64,000 bases of DNA from RPQJ01 sp963846885 (GTDB lineage Bacteria > Pseudomonadota > Gammaproteobacteria > Steroidobacterales > Steroidobacteraceae). Shown piece by piece: positions 9,767-19,300 of this stretch. The DNA is taken from assembly GCA_963846885.1 (NCBI GenBank), contig CAWJXS010000011.1, forward strand, positions 1-64,000. The letters run 5' to 3'. A program made the position numbers and the translations under genes. Every line of letters starts with the position of its first letter. Within the stretch, counting starts at the first letter, position 1. Under the pieces are notes generated by a model. It saw only the letters and a program-made list of their open reading frames with translations. It was not told the origin of the DNA and made no database searches.

Positions 9767-10652
9767 AGCAGGTCGATGGAAACTCGTCTGGAGCGACGAG
9801 TTCGACGGTGACGCGATCGACGCCACCAAGTGGGACTTCGAACTGGGCAATGGCTTCTTCGATTACAAGACCCACCAATGGGTGCCCGGCTGGGGCAACG
9901 AAGAGCTGCAGTACTACACGCGTGAGCCGGACAACGTGTCCGTCCGTGACAGCCTGCTGTACATCCGCGCCCTGAAGGAGGCGCTGCACGGTTGTGGCTA
10001 CACCTCGGCACGGATCCGGACGCGCAAGCGCGACGGCACGCCGCTGTTCAGCCAGCGCTATGGCAAGTTCGAATTCCGCGCGAAGGTGCCACACGGCAAG
10101 GGCTTGTGGCCCGCGATCTGGTTGCTGCCCCAGGACGACAAATACGGCGGCTGGGCAGCCTCCGGCGAGATCGACGTGATGGAGATCGTCGGCGAAAAGC
10201 CGCACCAGTACCTGGGCACGGTGCACTTCGGGTCGACTTTTCCCAAACGCGAACTCGTCACGCACGTGCACCAGTTCCCGCCCGGACAGTCGGTGGCGGA
10301 GTTCCACGTGTATGCCGTCGAGTGGGAGCCGGGCGAGATCCGCTGGTTGGTGGACGGCAAGGTCTGGGCCACGCAGACGTTCTGGTGGAGCTGCAGCAAG
10401 CTGCGCAACGGCAAGGGAGTCGTCGCGCGCAGCAGTGCGGACCTGAATCCGTGGCCTGCACCGTTCGACCAGCCGTTCTACATCGTGATGAACGTCGCCG
10501 TCGGCGGCAATTTTCCTGGGGTGCCGAATCCGGCGACGCAGTTTCCGGCTGAACTGGTCGTCGACTACGTGCGCGTCTACGAACGTGCGGGCGGGTATGG
10601 CGAACCCGGGCGGCGCGGCAAGGGCCGGCTGCCTTATCAAAAGAAGCGCTGA
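9756..10652 (+). CDS. GH16 beta-1,3(4)-glucanase (laminarinase-type), no signal peptide
   Basis: 298 residues. GH16 enzymes are retaining endo-glucanases of beta-jelly-roll fold. The catalytic motif GEIDVMEIVGE (E-x-D-x-x-E) is intact, as are WSDEFDG at the N-terminus, GLWPAIWLLP, and VVDYVRVYE at the C-terminus. The protein begins directly with the catalytic domain (MAGKAGRWKLVWSDEF) and has no recognisable Sec signal or lipobox, unusual for an enzyme class that normally attacks polymer outside the cell. Either it acts on imported oligosaccharides in the cytoplasm or the real start has been missed. It overlaps the GH1 gene, implying translational coupling. Confidence 0.92.
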   Translation: MAGKAGRWKLVWSDEFDGDAIDATKWDFELGNGFFDYKTHQWVPGWGNEELQYYTREPDNVSVRDSLLYIRALKEALHGCGYTSARIRTRKRDGTPLFSQRYGKFEFRAKVPHGKGLWPAIWLLPQDDKYGGWAASGEIDVMEIVGEKPHQYLGTVHFGSTFPKRELVTHVHQFPPGQSVAEFHVYAVEWEPGEIRWLVDGKVWATQTFWWSCSKLRNGKGVVARSSADLNPWPAPFDQPFYIVMNVAVGGNFPGVPNPATQFPAELVVDYVRVYERAGGYGEPGRRGKGRLPYQKKR

Positions 10653-10688
10653 ACACGACGCGGCATTCATGGCGTTCTGGGGGGGGCA

Positions 10689-13115
10689 ATGAAGACAGAA
10701 AACAGCAAGCTTTCCGTAACGGAGAAATTCGGCTACGGACTCGGCGATCTCGCGTCGAACATGTTCTGGCAGATGTTCGCGATCTTCATGGCGAAGTTCT
10801 ACACGGACGTGTTCCTGCTCGGCGCCGCGACGATGGGCACGATGATGCTGGTGACGCGCGTCGTCGACGCGTTCTTCGACCCGATGATCGGCACCATCGC
10901 CGACCGTACCGAGACTCGCTGGGGGCACTTCAGGCCCTATCTCATCTGGATGGCGATCCCCATGGGCGCGACCGCGGTACTCGCGTTCACGGTGCCGGAC
11001 CTCGACGGCTCGGCCCGCACGATCTACGCCTACGTCACCCTGATGCTGATGATGTTCGCCTACTCGGCGATCAACATCCCGTACTCGGCGCTGCTCGGCG
11101 TGCTGACCCCGGACTCCAAGGAGCGCACCAGCGTCACGTCGTACCGCTTCGTGATGGCGCTGATTCCCGTGTTCATCATCGTCAACGCGACCCTGCCGCT
11201 GGTCAGGCATTTCGGCGGCGGCAGCGACACTTCGCCCTACGGCTGGCAGATGACGATGCTCATCTACTCCGTCATCGCCGTGCTGCTTTACTTCGCGACG
11301 TTCGCCATGACCCGCGAGCGGGTGAAGCCGCCGCCGAAGCAGGAAACCTCGCTGAAGACCGATCTCAAGGATCTCTTCCGCAACCGGCCCTGGGTGGTGC
11401 TCTGCGGTGTCGGCATCGCGGCGCTGACCTTCGGCAACATCCGCAACACGGTGACGATCTTCTACTTCGAGAACGTCGTGCCGAACGGCGGCGGCTACTT
11501 CGGCCCGGTGATGACGACCGGAGCCGTCGCCTTCATCCTCGGCGTCATGGCGACATCGCCGCTGGCAAAGCGGTTCGGCAAGCGCAATTTCTACCTGGTC
11601 TCGATGTCAGTCACCGCCCTGCTGACTTTCGGCTTCTATTTCGTGCCGACGGACAACATCAAGCTGGTCTGGGCGGCCAACACGCTGATCAATTTCTGCG
11701 CCGCACCGACTGCACCGCTGGTCTGGGCGATGTACGCCGATACCGCCGACTACTCGGAATGGAAATGGGGCCGGCGCGCGACCGGCCTGATTTTCTCGGC
11801 CGCGTCCTTCGCGCAGAAGCTGGGCTGGGCCATCGGCGGGGCCGGAGCCGGCTGGCTGCTGGCCTTCTATGGCTACCTGCCGAACGTCGCGCAGAGCCCG
11901 CGCACCATCCACGGCATCGTGCTGATGATGAGCGTGATCCCGGCCATTGCCGCCGTCGCAGCCGTCGCGGCGCTGTGGTTCTACGAAATCGACGAGGAGA
12001 CCGTGAAGCGCATGTCGACGGACCTCGAGGCTCGGCGCGGGTCCGAGCCGGGCGCGACTGTCGGCCCAGCAGCGGCCGTGTTGCCTGCCGCGCTGACGCC
12101 GGGCGCGATCGACGACGGGCGCCGGAGGGCCGTCACGCCCAGCCTGCCCGGTGCGGACTCGACCGCGACTTCGGTGGCGACGGGCGTAGCCGCCGCCGCC
12201 CCATCGGCGCCACGGATTCCTGCGCTGGGGGCAGCTTGGGGCTCCGGCGCCGCCACGGTGCCGGTCGCGCTTTCGCCGCGCGAGCTGGCCGACCTGGCCG
12301 GCGAGTTTGCACAGACCCTGCACGCCGGTGTGCACGGCTTGTGTTTCAGCCCGTACCTGGAAGGCCAGTCGCCCGGTTCACTCGTGGACGAGGCGCAGAT
12401 CCGCGCGCGCCTGGAGATCATCCGGCCCTACACGCGCTGGGTGCGCAGCTTCTCCTGCACGGACGGACACGAACACACGCCGCGCATCGCGCACGAACTC
12501 GGCATGAAAACCCTGGTAGGCGCGTGGCTCGGCACGGACCGTGAGATCAACGAGCGTGAGATCGCCGGGGCGATCGCCCTGGCGCGGGCCGGGCATGCCG
12601 ACATCCTCGCCGTGGGCAACGAGGTCCTGCTGCGCGAGGACATGAGCGAGGACGAGTTGCTCGGTTACATCGAACGCGTCAGGCAGGCGGTGCCAGCGGG
12701 CATTCCCGTGGGCTACGTCGACGCGTACTACCTGTTCGAGCGCCACCCGCGGGTCACGGCGGCGTGCGACGTGGTGCTGACCAACTGCTATCCGTTCTGG
12801 GAAGGCTGCGCGCGCGACCAGGCGATCGCCTACATGCAGAGCATGTACCAGCGCACGGTCGCGGTTGCGGCCGGCAAGAAAGTGATCATCAGCGAGACCG
12901 GCTGGCCGAACACGGGCTCCGCTTTCCACGGGGCGGTGCCGTCGGTTGACGGCGCGATGCGCTACTTCGTCGATACGTGCCGGTGGGCCCGGCAGGACGG
13001 GGTCGAGGTCTTCTATTTCGCAGCCTTCGACGAGGCGTGGAAGGTCGGCGCGGAAGGCGACGTCGGCGCGTATTGGGGCCTGTGGGACAAGCACGGCCTG
13101 CCGAAGTACGTCTGA
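10689..13115 (+). CDS. GPH-type sugar transporter fused to a GH17 glycoside hydrolase
   Basis: 808 residues in one uninterrupted frame. Residues about 1-445 form a sugar:cation symporter of the GPH/MelB type in the major facilitator superfamily: the N-terminus KFGYGLGDLASNMFWQ, the loop FFDPMIGTIADRTETRWGHFRPY, then about 12 membrane segments ending before WFYEIDEETVKRMS. Residues about 446-535 are an Ala/Pro/Thr-rich linker. Residues about 535-808 are a GH17 domain with acid/base Glu in LAVGNEVLL and nucleophile Glu in IISETGWP, plus FYFAAFDEAWK. With an even number of membrane segments the hydrolase would face the cytoplasm, coupling uptake of beta-1,3-gluco-oligosaccharides to cleavage. 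It lies 36 bases after GH16 and 17 before the next GH17. Confidence 0.9.
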   Translation: MKTENSKLSVTEKFGYGLGDLASNMFWQMFAIFMAKFYTDVFLLGAATMGTMMLVTRVVDAFFDPMIGTIADRTETRWGHFRPYLIWMAIPMGATAVLAFTVPDLDGSARTIYAYVTLMLMMFAYSAINIPYSALLGVLTPDSKERTSVTSYRFVMALIPVFIIVNATLPLVRHFGGGSDTSPYGWQMTMLIYSVIAVLLYFATFAMTRERVKPPPKQETSLKTDLKDLFRNRPWVVLCGVGIAALTFGNIRNTVTIFYFENVVPNGGGYFGPVMTTGAVAFILGVMATSPLAKRFGKRNFYLVSMSVTALLTFGFYFVPTDNIKLVWAANTLINFCAAPTAPLVWAMYADTADYSEWKWGRRATGLIFSAASFAQKLGWAIGGAGAGWLLAFYGYLPNVAQSPRTIHGIVLMMSVIPAIAAVAAVAALWFYEIDEETVKRMSTDLEARRGSEPGATVGPAAAVLPAALTPGAIDDGRRRAVTPSLPGADSTATSVATGVAAAAPSAPRIPALGAAWGSGAATVPVALSPRELADLAGEFAQTLHAGVHGLCFSPYLEGQSPGSLVDEAQIRARLEIIRPYTRWVRSFSCTDGHEHTPRIAHELGMKTLVGAWLGTDREINEREIAGAIALARAGHADILAVGNEVLLREDMSEDELLGYIERVRQAVPAGIPVGYVDAYYLFERHPRVTAACDVVLTNCYPFWEGCARDQAIAYMQSMYQRTVAVAAGKKVIISETGWPNTGSAFHGAVPSVDGAMRYFVDTCRWARQDGVEVFYFAAFDEAWKVGAEGDVGAYWGLWDKHGLPKYV

Positions 13116-13132
13116 CACCGGGATTGAAGGGA

Positions 13133-14074
13133 ATGCTGAAACTTCCGCGCGGCAACGCCATCTGCTATTCGGGCTACCGCCGCGGGCAGAGCCCGGCGGA
13201 GAAGATCTATCCGACGGTCGCCGAGATCCGCGAGGACCTCTACATCCTGCAGAAGAACTGGAGCCTGCTGCGCCTGTACGACTGCAGCCTGCACGCCGAG
13301 CGGGTCCTCGAGGTCATCCGGCGTGACCGGCTGGACTTCAAGGTCCTGCTTGGCGCTCACCTCGCGGCCGAGATGAATAATTTCGGCTGTCCGTGGGGGG
13401 CAACCTGCAGCGAGGAGCAGCTGCAGGCCAACGTCGCCGAGAACGAGGCAGAGGTGGACCGGCTGATCGATCTCGCACGGCTGCACGACGACATCGTGTT
13501 CGCGGTGGCTGTCGGCAACGAGGCCACGGTCGACTGGACCGACCACTTCGTGTCGGTGGAGAGGATGATCGAGCTCGTGCGCAGGGTGAAGCGCGAGGTG
13601 CCGCAACCCGTCACGTTCTGCGAGAACTACGTCCCCTGGCGGGACAAGCTGCGTCCGCTGGTGCGCGAACTCGATTTCATCTCGCTGCACACGTATCCGG
13701 TCTGGGAGTACAAGCACGTGCACGACGCCCTGCTGTATTCCAAGGACAACTACCACAGCGTCGCCAGCCTGTATCCCGACAAGCCCGTGGTCATCTCGGA
13801 AGCCGGCTGGGCGACGAATTCCAACGGCCGCGGCATCTGCCCGCAGAACACGTCGGAAGAGCTGCAGGCGATCTACTACGGCGACCTGATGGAGTGGACG
13901 CGCCAGGAGGGCATCCTGACGTTTGTCTTCGAAGCCTTCGACGAGCCGTGGAAGGGCTCGCCCGACCCGCTGGAGCCGGAGAAGCACTGGGGCTTGTTCA
14001 CGGTGGATCGCGAGCCGAAGCAGGTCATGCACTCGCTCTATCCGGACCTGCTGCGGCACCGGCAGAGCGCATAG
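13133..14074 (+). CDS. GH17 beta-1,3-glucan hydrolase, cytoplasmic
   Basis: 313 residues from ATG 13133, preceded by a purine-rich GAAGGGA. GH17 motifs are present: AVAVGNEATV (acid/base), VISEAGWA (nucleophile), and FVFEAFDEPWKG near the end. There is no signal peptide. It is the third GH17 domain in the locus and closest in layout to the domain fused to the transporter just upstream. It is the last gene of the rightward operon and probably trims imported oligosaccharides for the GH1 enzyme. Whether it acts endo, exo or as a transglycosylase cannot be read from sequence. Confidence 0.88.
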   Translation: MLKLPRGNAICYSGYRRGQSPAEKIYPTVAEIREDLYILQKNWSLLRLYDCSLHAERVLEVIRRDRLDFKVLLGAHLAAEMNNFGCPWGATCSEEQLQANVAENEAEVDRLIDLARLHDDIVFAVAVGNEATVDWTDHFVSVERMIELVRRVKREVPQPVTFCENYVPWRDKLRPLVRELDFISLHTYPVWEYKHVHDALLYSKDNYHSVASLYPDKPVVISEAGWATNSNGRGICPQNTSEELQAIYYGDLMEWTRQEGILTFVFEAFDEPWKGSPDPLEPEKHWGLFTVDREPKQVMHSLYPDLLRHRQSA

Positions 14075-14116
14075 CGCGATTGCCGCTGTGCAGCATTGCC
14101 AACCGCGTCCGGTCGA

Positions 14117-14165
14117 TTGACATGCGCGACACGCGCTGTGTAGATTCAGCCTTGAAAGCGCTTTC
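14117..14165 (+). promoter_or_regulatory. Promoter and perfect LacI-type operator of the glucan-binding lipoprotein gene
   Basis: A -35 TTGACA (14117-14122), 18-base spacer, -10 TAGATT (14141-14146), then the perfect palindrome GAAAGCGCTTTC (14154-14165). It lies between the GH17 stop and the lipoprotein start at 14246, so that gene has its own regulated transcription although it follows the operon closely. Confidence 0.78.
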
Positions 14166-14245
14166 GGAGAGGGGCCCGGAAGCGTCGGCCGCACGGATGG
14201 CGGGTCCCTCGCGTTCGCGACCAGTACCGTAGCGGGAGACATCAG

Positions 14246-16976
14246 ATGACATTCCCCAGGCAGATTTTTCTGCTCGCCCTGTCGGCCTTCATGGGCCTCG
14301 TCCTCACGGGGTGTCAGCCTTCCGATCCGGACTCGCCCAAGGTGGCGGTGGTGACCTCCATCGCCGTCACGCCCAACCCGGTCAACCTGGAGATCGGGGG
14401 CGTGCGGTCGCTGACGGTCACGGGGACCTTCTCCGACTCCTCGACCTTCGTCGTCAATTTCGGCACGACGTTCGTGTCATCCGCGCCGGCCGTCGCAACG
14501 GTCGGTCGCGATACCGGGTACGTGACCGCCGTCGCGGCCGGCACCGCAACCATCACGGCCACGCACGCCGACTCGGGCAAGACGGCGACCACGACGGTCT
14601 CGGTCTCCCCGCTGCGCGTGCTCTCGATCGCCGTGAGTCCGGCGTCGAGCACGCTCGCGCCGGGCGCGACCCTGGCGCTGAGCGTCACGGGCACCTACAA
14701 CAACGGGACAACCGGACCGGAGACGACGCGTTCCACTTTCGTGTCTTCCCAGCCGGCCGTTGCGGTCGTCGATGCCGCCGGAGTCGTTACGGCCATCGCG
14801 GCAGGAACCACAACGATCACTGCGACCCACACCGCGTCCGGCAAGACCGCCACGTCTACCGTTGCCGTCAGCGTCGGCGGTGGCGGGGGCGATGGCGCCT
14901 TCACGGACATCACCTTCGATTCGGCCGGTGTCGCCTATACCCTGACGGGTTTCGGCGGAGCCGAGGATTCCACCCTGGTGCCCGACCCGACGAACGCCAG
15001 CAATGTCGTGGCACGGGTCGTCAAGTCGTCGACCGCCGAGCTGTGGGCCGGGACGACCGTATCGACCGGTGCGAACAACTCCGTCGGCAAAATCCCGTTC
15101 ACGGCGACCAACACGCGCATGACAGTACGCGTGTACTCGCCCCGGGCCGGTATCCCGGTGCGAATCAAGCTGGAAGACGCCGCCGACGGTACCCGTTCGG
15201 TCGAAACTGAAGCGCTCACGACCAAGGTCAACGCCTGGGAGACGCTGACGCTCAACTTCGCCAACCAGGCCTCCGGCACGGCGCCGCTGAACCTGGCCTA
15301 CACCTACAACAAGGTGTCGATCTTCTTCGACTTCGGCAAGACGGGCGCTACGGGTGGCGCAGGCACCTTCCTGTTCGATGACGTGGCCTTCCCCGCGGGC
15401 GCCTCCGGCAGCACCGGGACCTGCACGGCGCCCAACTGCACCGACTTCTCAGGCGGCGGCATCGGCTTCGGCGTGTTCGAGAATCCGGGCGGCGGCACCG
15501 TGGCAATCGCCGCGGATCCGAACGACGCCGCGCAACGACGTGGTCAAGTTCGTCAAGAAGACCGGCGACAACGATTTCTTCGGCACGACCATCACTGGCC
15601 TCGCCGGTCCGGCGACGCTGACGACGACGGACAAGATCGTCACGCTGCGCGTCTACTCGCCCGCGGTAGGAACCAACTTCCTGCTCAAGCTGGAAGGCGG
15701 ACCAGGTGCCGCGGTGGTGGAAAAGGACATGGTGACAACCGTGGCTGGGGCCTGGGAAACCCTGTCGTTCGACCTGTCCGCGGGCGCGGCTGGCACCTAC
15801 ACCACGGTCGTGATCTTCCCGAACGGCAGGAGCAGGGTCACCGCCGACAAGACCATGTACATCGACGAGTTGAAGTTCCCCGCGGCTCCCTCCGGCCCTG
15901 GTTCGGGCAGCACGGGAACCTGCACCGACGCAGCCTGTATCGACTTCTCCGAGTCGGGCATCGGCTTCGGTCCGTTCGAGAACGGCGGCGGCGGTTCCGT
16001 GGCGATCATCGATGATCCGAACGACGCGACCAACAAGGTCGTGCAGTTCGTGAAGAAGCCCGGCGATGGCGACTACTTCGGCACGACCATCACCGGCCTC
16101 GGTGGCTCGGTGGTGCTCACGCCGACCGCAAAGACCGTCACGCTGCGGGTGTACTCGCCGGCCGCGGGGACCAACTTCCTGCTCAAGTTCGAAGGCGGCA
16201 GCGGTGGGCCGGCGACGACGGAGAAGGACGCGGCGACGACGGTGGCAGGCGCCTGGGAGACGCTGAGCTTCGTCATGCCCGATGCCGGCACCTACACGAC
16301 CGTCGTGCTGTTCCCCAACGGGCGCAGCTCGGTCACGGCCGACAAGACCATGCTGGTCGATGAACTCCGTTTCCCCGCGCTCAGCGCCGGCGGTACGGCA
16401 CTGGTTTTCTCCAGCAACTACTCGCAGGTGGACGCTTCCAACTGGAAATCCACCGAAGGCGGCGATGCCGGCACCTACATCGACACCAGCGTGGCGACGC
16501 AGTACTGGTGGAACGGCGTGGCCCCTGGCGATGCGACGCCGAGCTTCTATTTCGGCTACGGCATCAACGTCAACGCCAAGCCCTGGGGTTTCGGCGCGTT
16601 CGTGAAGGCCCCGGCCAACGGCACGGCGCAGGTGGCCAGCAAGACGAACCTGAAGCTCGCGGTGTGGGGCAACGACGAGTTGATGAACACGGGACCGACG
16701 CTGACGTTGATCCTGAAGGGACCGACCGTCGGCGGGTGCACCTCGGAGCTGAAGGGCAGCGTGGTGGTGACTGCGCCCGGTGTGCAGAACTACACGGTGG
16801 CGCTCAGCTCGTTCACGCTGCAGACGGCGTGCGCTTACGCGTCGGCCGCGGCGGCTCTGGCCGCCGGGGTCAACGAGGTGCATATCCAGGTGCTGGGCAG
16901 CAACGTGCAGTACGTCACCGGCGGTACGGTCGATTTCCCCAACGGCCTCAACGTCGGCCCCATCTCGTTCCAGTAA
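14246..16976 (+). CDS. Lipoprotein with Big-type and carbohydrate-binding-like modules; one frameshift
   Basis: About 909 residues if one extra C near 15533 is ignored; frame and sequence continue cleanly on both sides, and the tandem copy near 16010 shows the expected reading. The N-terminus is a lipoprotein signal (LVLTGCQPS). Two bacterial Ig-like (Big_2) domains follow (ITATHADSGKTATTTVSVS and its repeat), then one module like those of the GH17 lipoprotein (FGGAEDS, RVYSPRAG), then two related modules beginning CTDFSGGGIGFG and CIDFSESGIGFG. The C-terminal 190 residues are nearly identical to the end of the GH17 lipoprotein. No catalytic domain is visible, so it is probably a surface glucan-binding protein. 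It ends one base before the convergent GH30 stop. Confidence 0.8.
16397..16976 (+). repeat. Near-identical 580-base inverted repeat, copy B
   Basis: This encodes the C-terminal module of the glucan-binding lipoprotein (SNYSQVDASNWK ... NVGPISFQ). It is the inverted partner of 3712-4290, so the two copies bracket the central 12 kb of the glucan locus. Confidence 0.85.
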
Positions 16977-16977
16977 A

Positions 16978-18321
16978 TCAGAACAGGTAAGTCGCAATCG
17001 ACCGCGGCGGCAGCTCGGCGACGCAGCCGATAGCGTCCACGCGCAGCGCCACGCGTCGAGCATGTTCGGTGCGGTTCAACAGCACGACCGCGACTGAGCC
17101 ATCGGCGTTGCGAAACGCTGTGGTCTCGATGTCCTGCCGGGACGCGGCGCAGAGCACGCGTTGCGCACCGGGGCGCATGAAGCGCGCGAAGTGCCCAAGG
17201 TAGTAGTACGAGCTCTGCAGCGAGAAGCCGTCGAACGTTGAGTTCGCGTGGATCGGGGCACTGCAGAAGTTGCCGACGTGATTCGGGCCGCCGTCATGGT
17301 TCAGCAGCAGGTTCCAGTCGATCCACCCGACCGTCCAGCGGTTGAGGTCGTTGATCATCGAGCGCGCGTACCGCTCGCCCAGCTCCCATGAACCGTGATG
17401 CGGGCCGCCCTCCTGGCAACCTTCGGTGAACAGGAGTTGCTTGTCGGGCCAGGCATCGTGGACCTGCTGCACGTGATCGAAGCAGTCCTCGCCGTACCAG
17501 TGGAAGCCGGTGCCCCACACATAGCGCGCGGCGGCGGGATCCGAGTACACCGTGTTCGCCCGCTCGACCATCAGGTCACGGTTGTGGTCCCAGATCACGA
17601 TCTTCACTCGCCCGAGGCCGGCGGCCTCGAGTTCCGGTCCCAGGTGATCGCGCACGAAGTCGCGCTCTTCCTCGGCGGTGTACAGGCACGAATCCCAGCG
17701 CTGCGTCGCCAGCGGTTCGTTCTGCACCGACACGCCCCAGATCGGCACACCTTCCGCCTCGTACGCCTCGATGAAGCGGACGTAGCAACGCGCCCACGCG
17801 CGCCGGCAATCAGGGCGCAGCCGGCCACCTTCGTTCATGCGGCCCGAGGTCTTCATCCACGCGGGCGGGCTCCACGGTGAGGCGAGCAATTTGATCGGCG
17901 CGCCCGCCACGCGCTGCGCCGCGCGGATGAACGGCAGCAATGCCTGTCGATCGCGTTCGATGCTGAAGCTCGCCAGCGCCAGGTCGTCCGGTGTTTCGAC
18001 GTGGGCGTAGTTGCCGAGCGCGAAGTCGCAGCTGCCCATGTGCACCCTGCACAGCGTGTAGCCGTGTCCATGCGCGGGATCGAAGCAGGCCTCGAGCACC
18101 TGCTGGCGGTGCGGTTCGTCCAACCCGAGCCAGGTGACCGCGGCAGACTCGGTGAAGGCGCCGCCGAAACCCTCGAGCTGCTGGAATGTGCGGCCGGTAT
18201 TGACGATCACCGTCGGCAGCGCGGGGTCGATGACCTGTTCGACCTGTGCCGGGCGCTCGGTCAGGCGATCGCCCGTGTCGCGCGCAGTGAGGAAGCAACG
18301 GATCGAGGGTTGCGGGGTCAT
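16978..18321 (-). CDS. GH30 glucosylceramidase-type beta-glucosidase/glucanase
   Basis: 447 residues from ATG 18321. GH30 enzymes are retaining (alpha/beta)8 hydrolases with a side beta-domain. The signature FQQLEGFGGAFTESAA, the acid/base Glu in VSVQNEPLATQRWDS and the nucleophile Glu in LLFTEGCQEGG are present, with a C-terminal beta-domain ending PPRSIATYLF. No signal peptide is seen, so it is probably cytoplasmic. It starts 29 bases after the HlyD stop on the same strand, so it could be read through from the export operon, although by function it belongs with the glucan genes. I found no operator palindrome in front of it. Confidence 0.9.
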   Translation of the reverse strand: MTPQPSIRCFLTARDTGDRLTERPAQVEQVIDPALPTVIVNTGRTFQQLEGFGGAFTESAAVTWLGLDEPHRQQVLEACFDPAHGHGYTLCRVHMGSCDFALGNYAHVETPDDLALASFSIERDRQALLPFIRAAQRVAGAPIKLLASPWSPPAWMKTSGRMNEGGRLRPDCRRAWARCYVRFIEAYEAEGVPIWGVSVQNEPLATQRWDSCLYTAEEERDFVRDHLGPELEAAGLGRVKIVIWDHNRDLMVERANTVYSDPAAARYVWGTGFHWYGEDCFDHVQQVHDAWPDKQLLFTEGCQEGGPHHGSWELGERYARSMINDLNRWTVGWIDWNLLLNHDGGPNHVGNFCSAPIHANSTFDGFSLQSSYYYLGHFARFMRPGAQRVLCAASRQDIETTAFRNADGSVAVVLLNRTEHARRVALRVDAIGCVAELPPRSIATYLF

Positions 18322-18350
18322 GCGCCGGAGACGAGGGACGCGACGACTAT

Positions 18351-19299
18351 TTAGCGGGTCGTGGGGGCTGGCGGACGCTGCGTTGGCGCCCTGGCCGGCG
18401 CCACAGTCGCTGGACGTCCAGACGCGGCCGGGGCCCGGCCTGGCTCCCTCTTCACCTTCGGGAATTCGACCCGGCAGCGCGCACCGGCTGGCAGCGCGGC
18501 GTTCCGTTCGGCAGTTCGAGCCGCACGCCGAACGTGCCGCTCGAGGCGTCGAGCACCCGGTCCACCACGACCACCTTCGCCTGGTGACTCCCGCCGATGG
18601 GCGCCTCCGGGCGCACGGTCGCGACGTCGCCATCGCGATCTGCCCGAAGGATGACATCGGCAGGATCACCTCGACGTGCAGCGTGCTGATCTCGGCGAGC
18701 TTCAGGATGGGCTTGGCGCCGATCTCGGAGATCTCCCCGGGGTGCATGTAGCGGTCCACGACGACGCCCGACACCGGGCTGCGCAGCGAGCGCAGGCGCA
18801 CAACCTCGGTCGCGCGGCGGTGAACTCGAGCTGCCGCGAGCTGCCGCGAATCCTGCGCCTCGCGCAGTTCGGCGTCCGCGAGCCGCCGCTCCGCCAGGAC
18901 TTCCTCGACTTCCTGGGCGCTGATGAAGTTCTTCTGCTCAGCTCGATAGCTCCGGTTGTACTTGGCGTGCGCGTAGTCCTGGCGAGCCTTGCGGGCCTCG
19001 ACTTCGCTTTGCATCTCGGAGCGGAACTTCGCGAGGTCGCGCCGAGGCGCGCTCGACGCCGGACTCGAACTCGACGATCACGTCGCCCTTCTTCACGAAG
19101 TCGCCGCGGTCGACCCTGACGTTGGTGATCAGCGCCTCGATCGAGCCGCTGATCGTCACCACCCGACGCGGCTCCATCAGGCAATCGAACTCGGCCGCGC
19201 TCGCGGCCGGCGGCACGAGGCCGGGCTCGCGAACGAGGCAATGATCGCGCCGCGGATGACCCCGCGTCGCATCCAGTCTTGACTGCGCTTCACCTTCAT
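18351..19299 (-). CDS. HlyD-type periplasmic adaptor, last gene of the giant-protein export cluster; frameshifted
   Basis: About 316 codons. The N-terminus has a hydrophobic stretch (GVIRGAIIASFA). Then comes the biotinyl/lipoyl half-motif of membrane fusion proteins (VVTISGSIEALITNVRVDRG, FVKKGDVIVEFES), a charged coiled-coil hairpin (RKARQDYAHAKYN ... LADAELREAQDS), the second lipoyl half (LRSLRSPVSGVVVDRYMHPGE) and a beta-barrel (LHVEVILPMSSFGQIA). The C-terminus is Pro/Ala-rich, ending APTTR. Frame changes occur near 19210, 19040, 18650 and 18500. It follows the SecA-like gene with one base between stop and start, indicating coupled translation. The likely role is a bridge from the inner membrane through the periplasm. 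Confidence 0.75.
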
Positions 19300-19300
19300 C

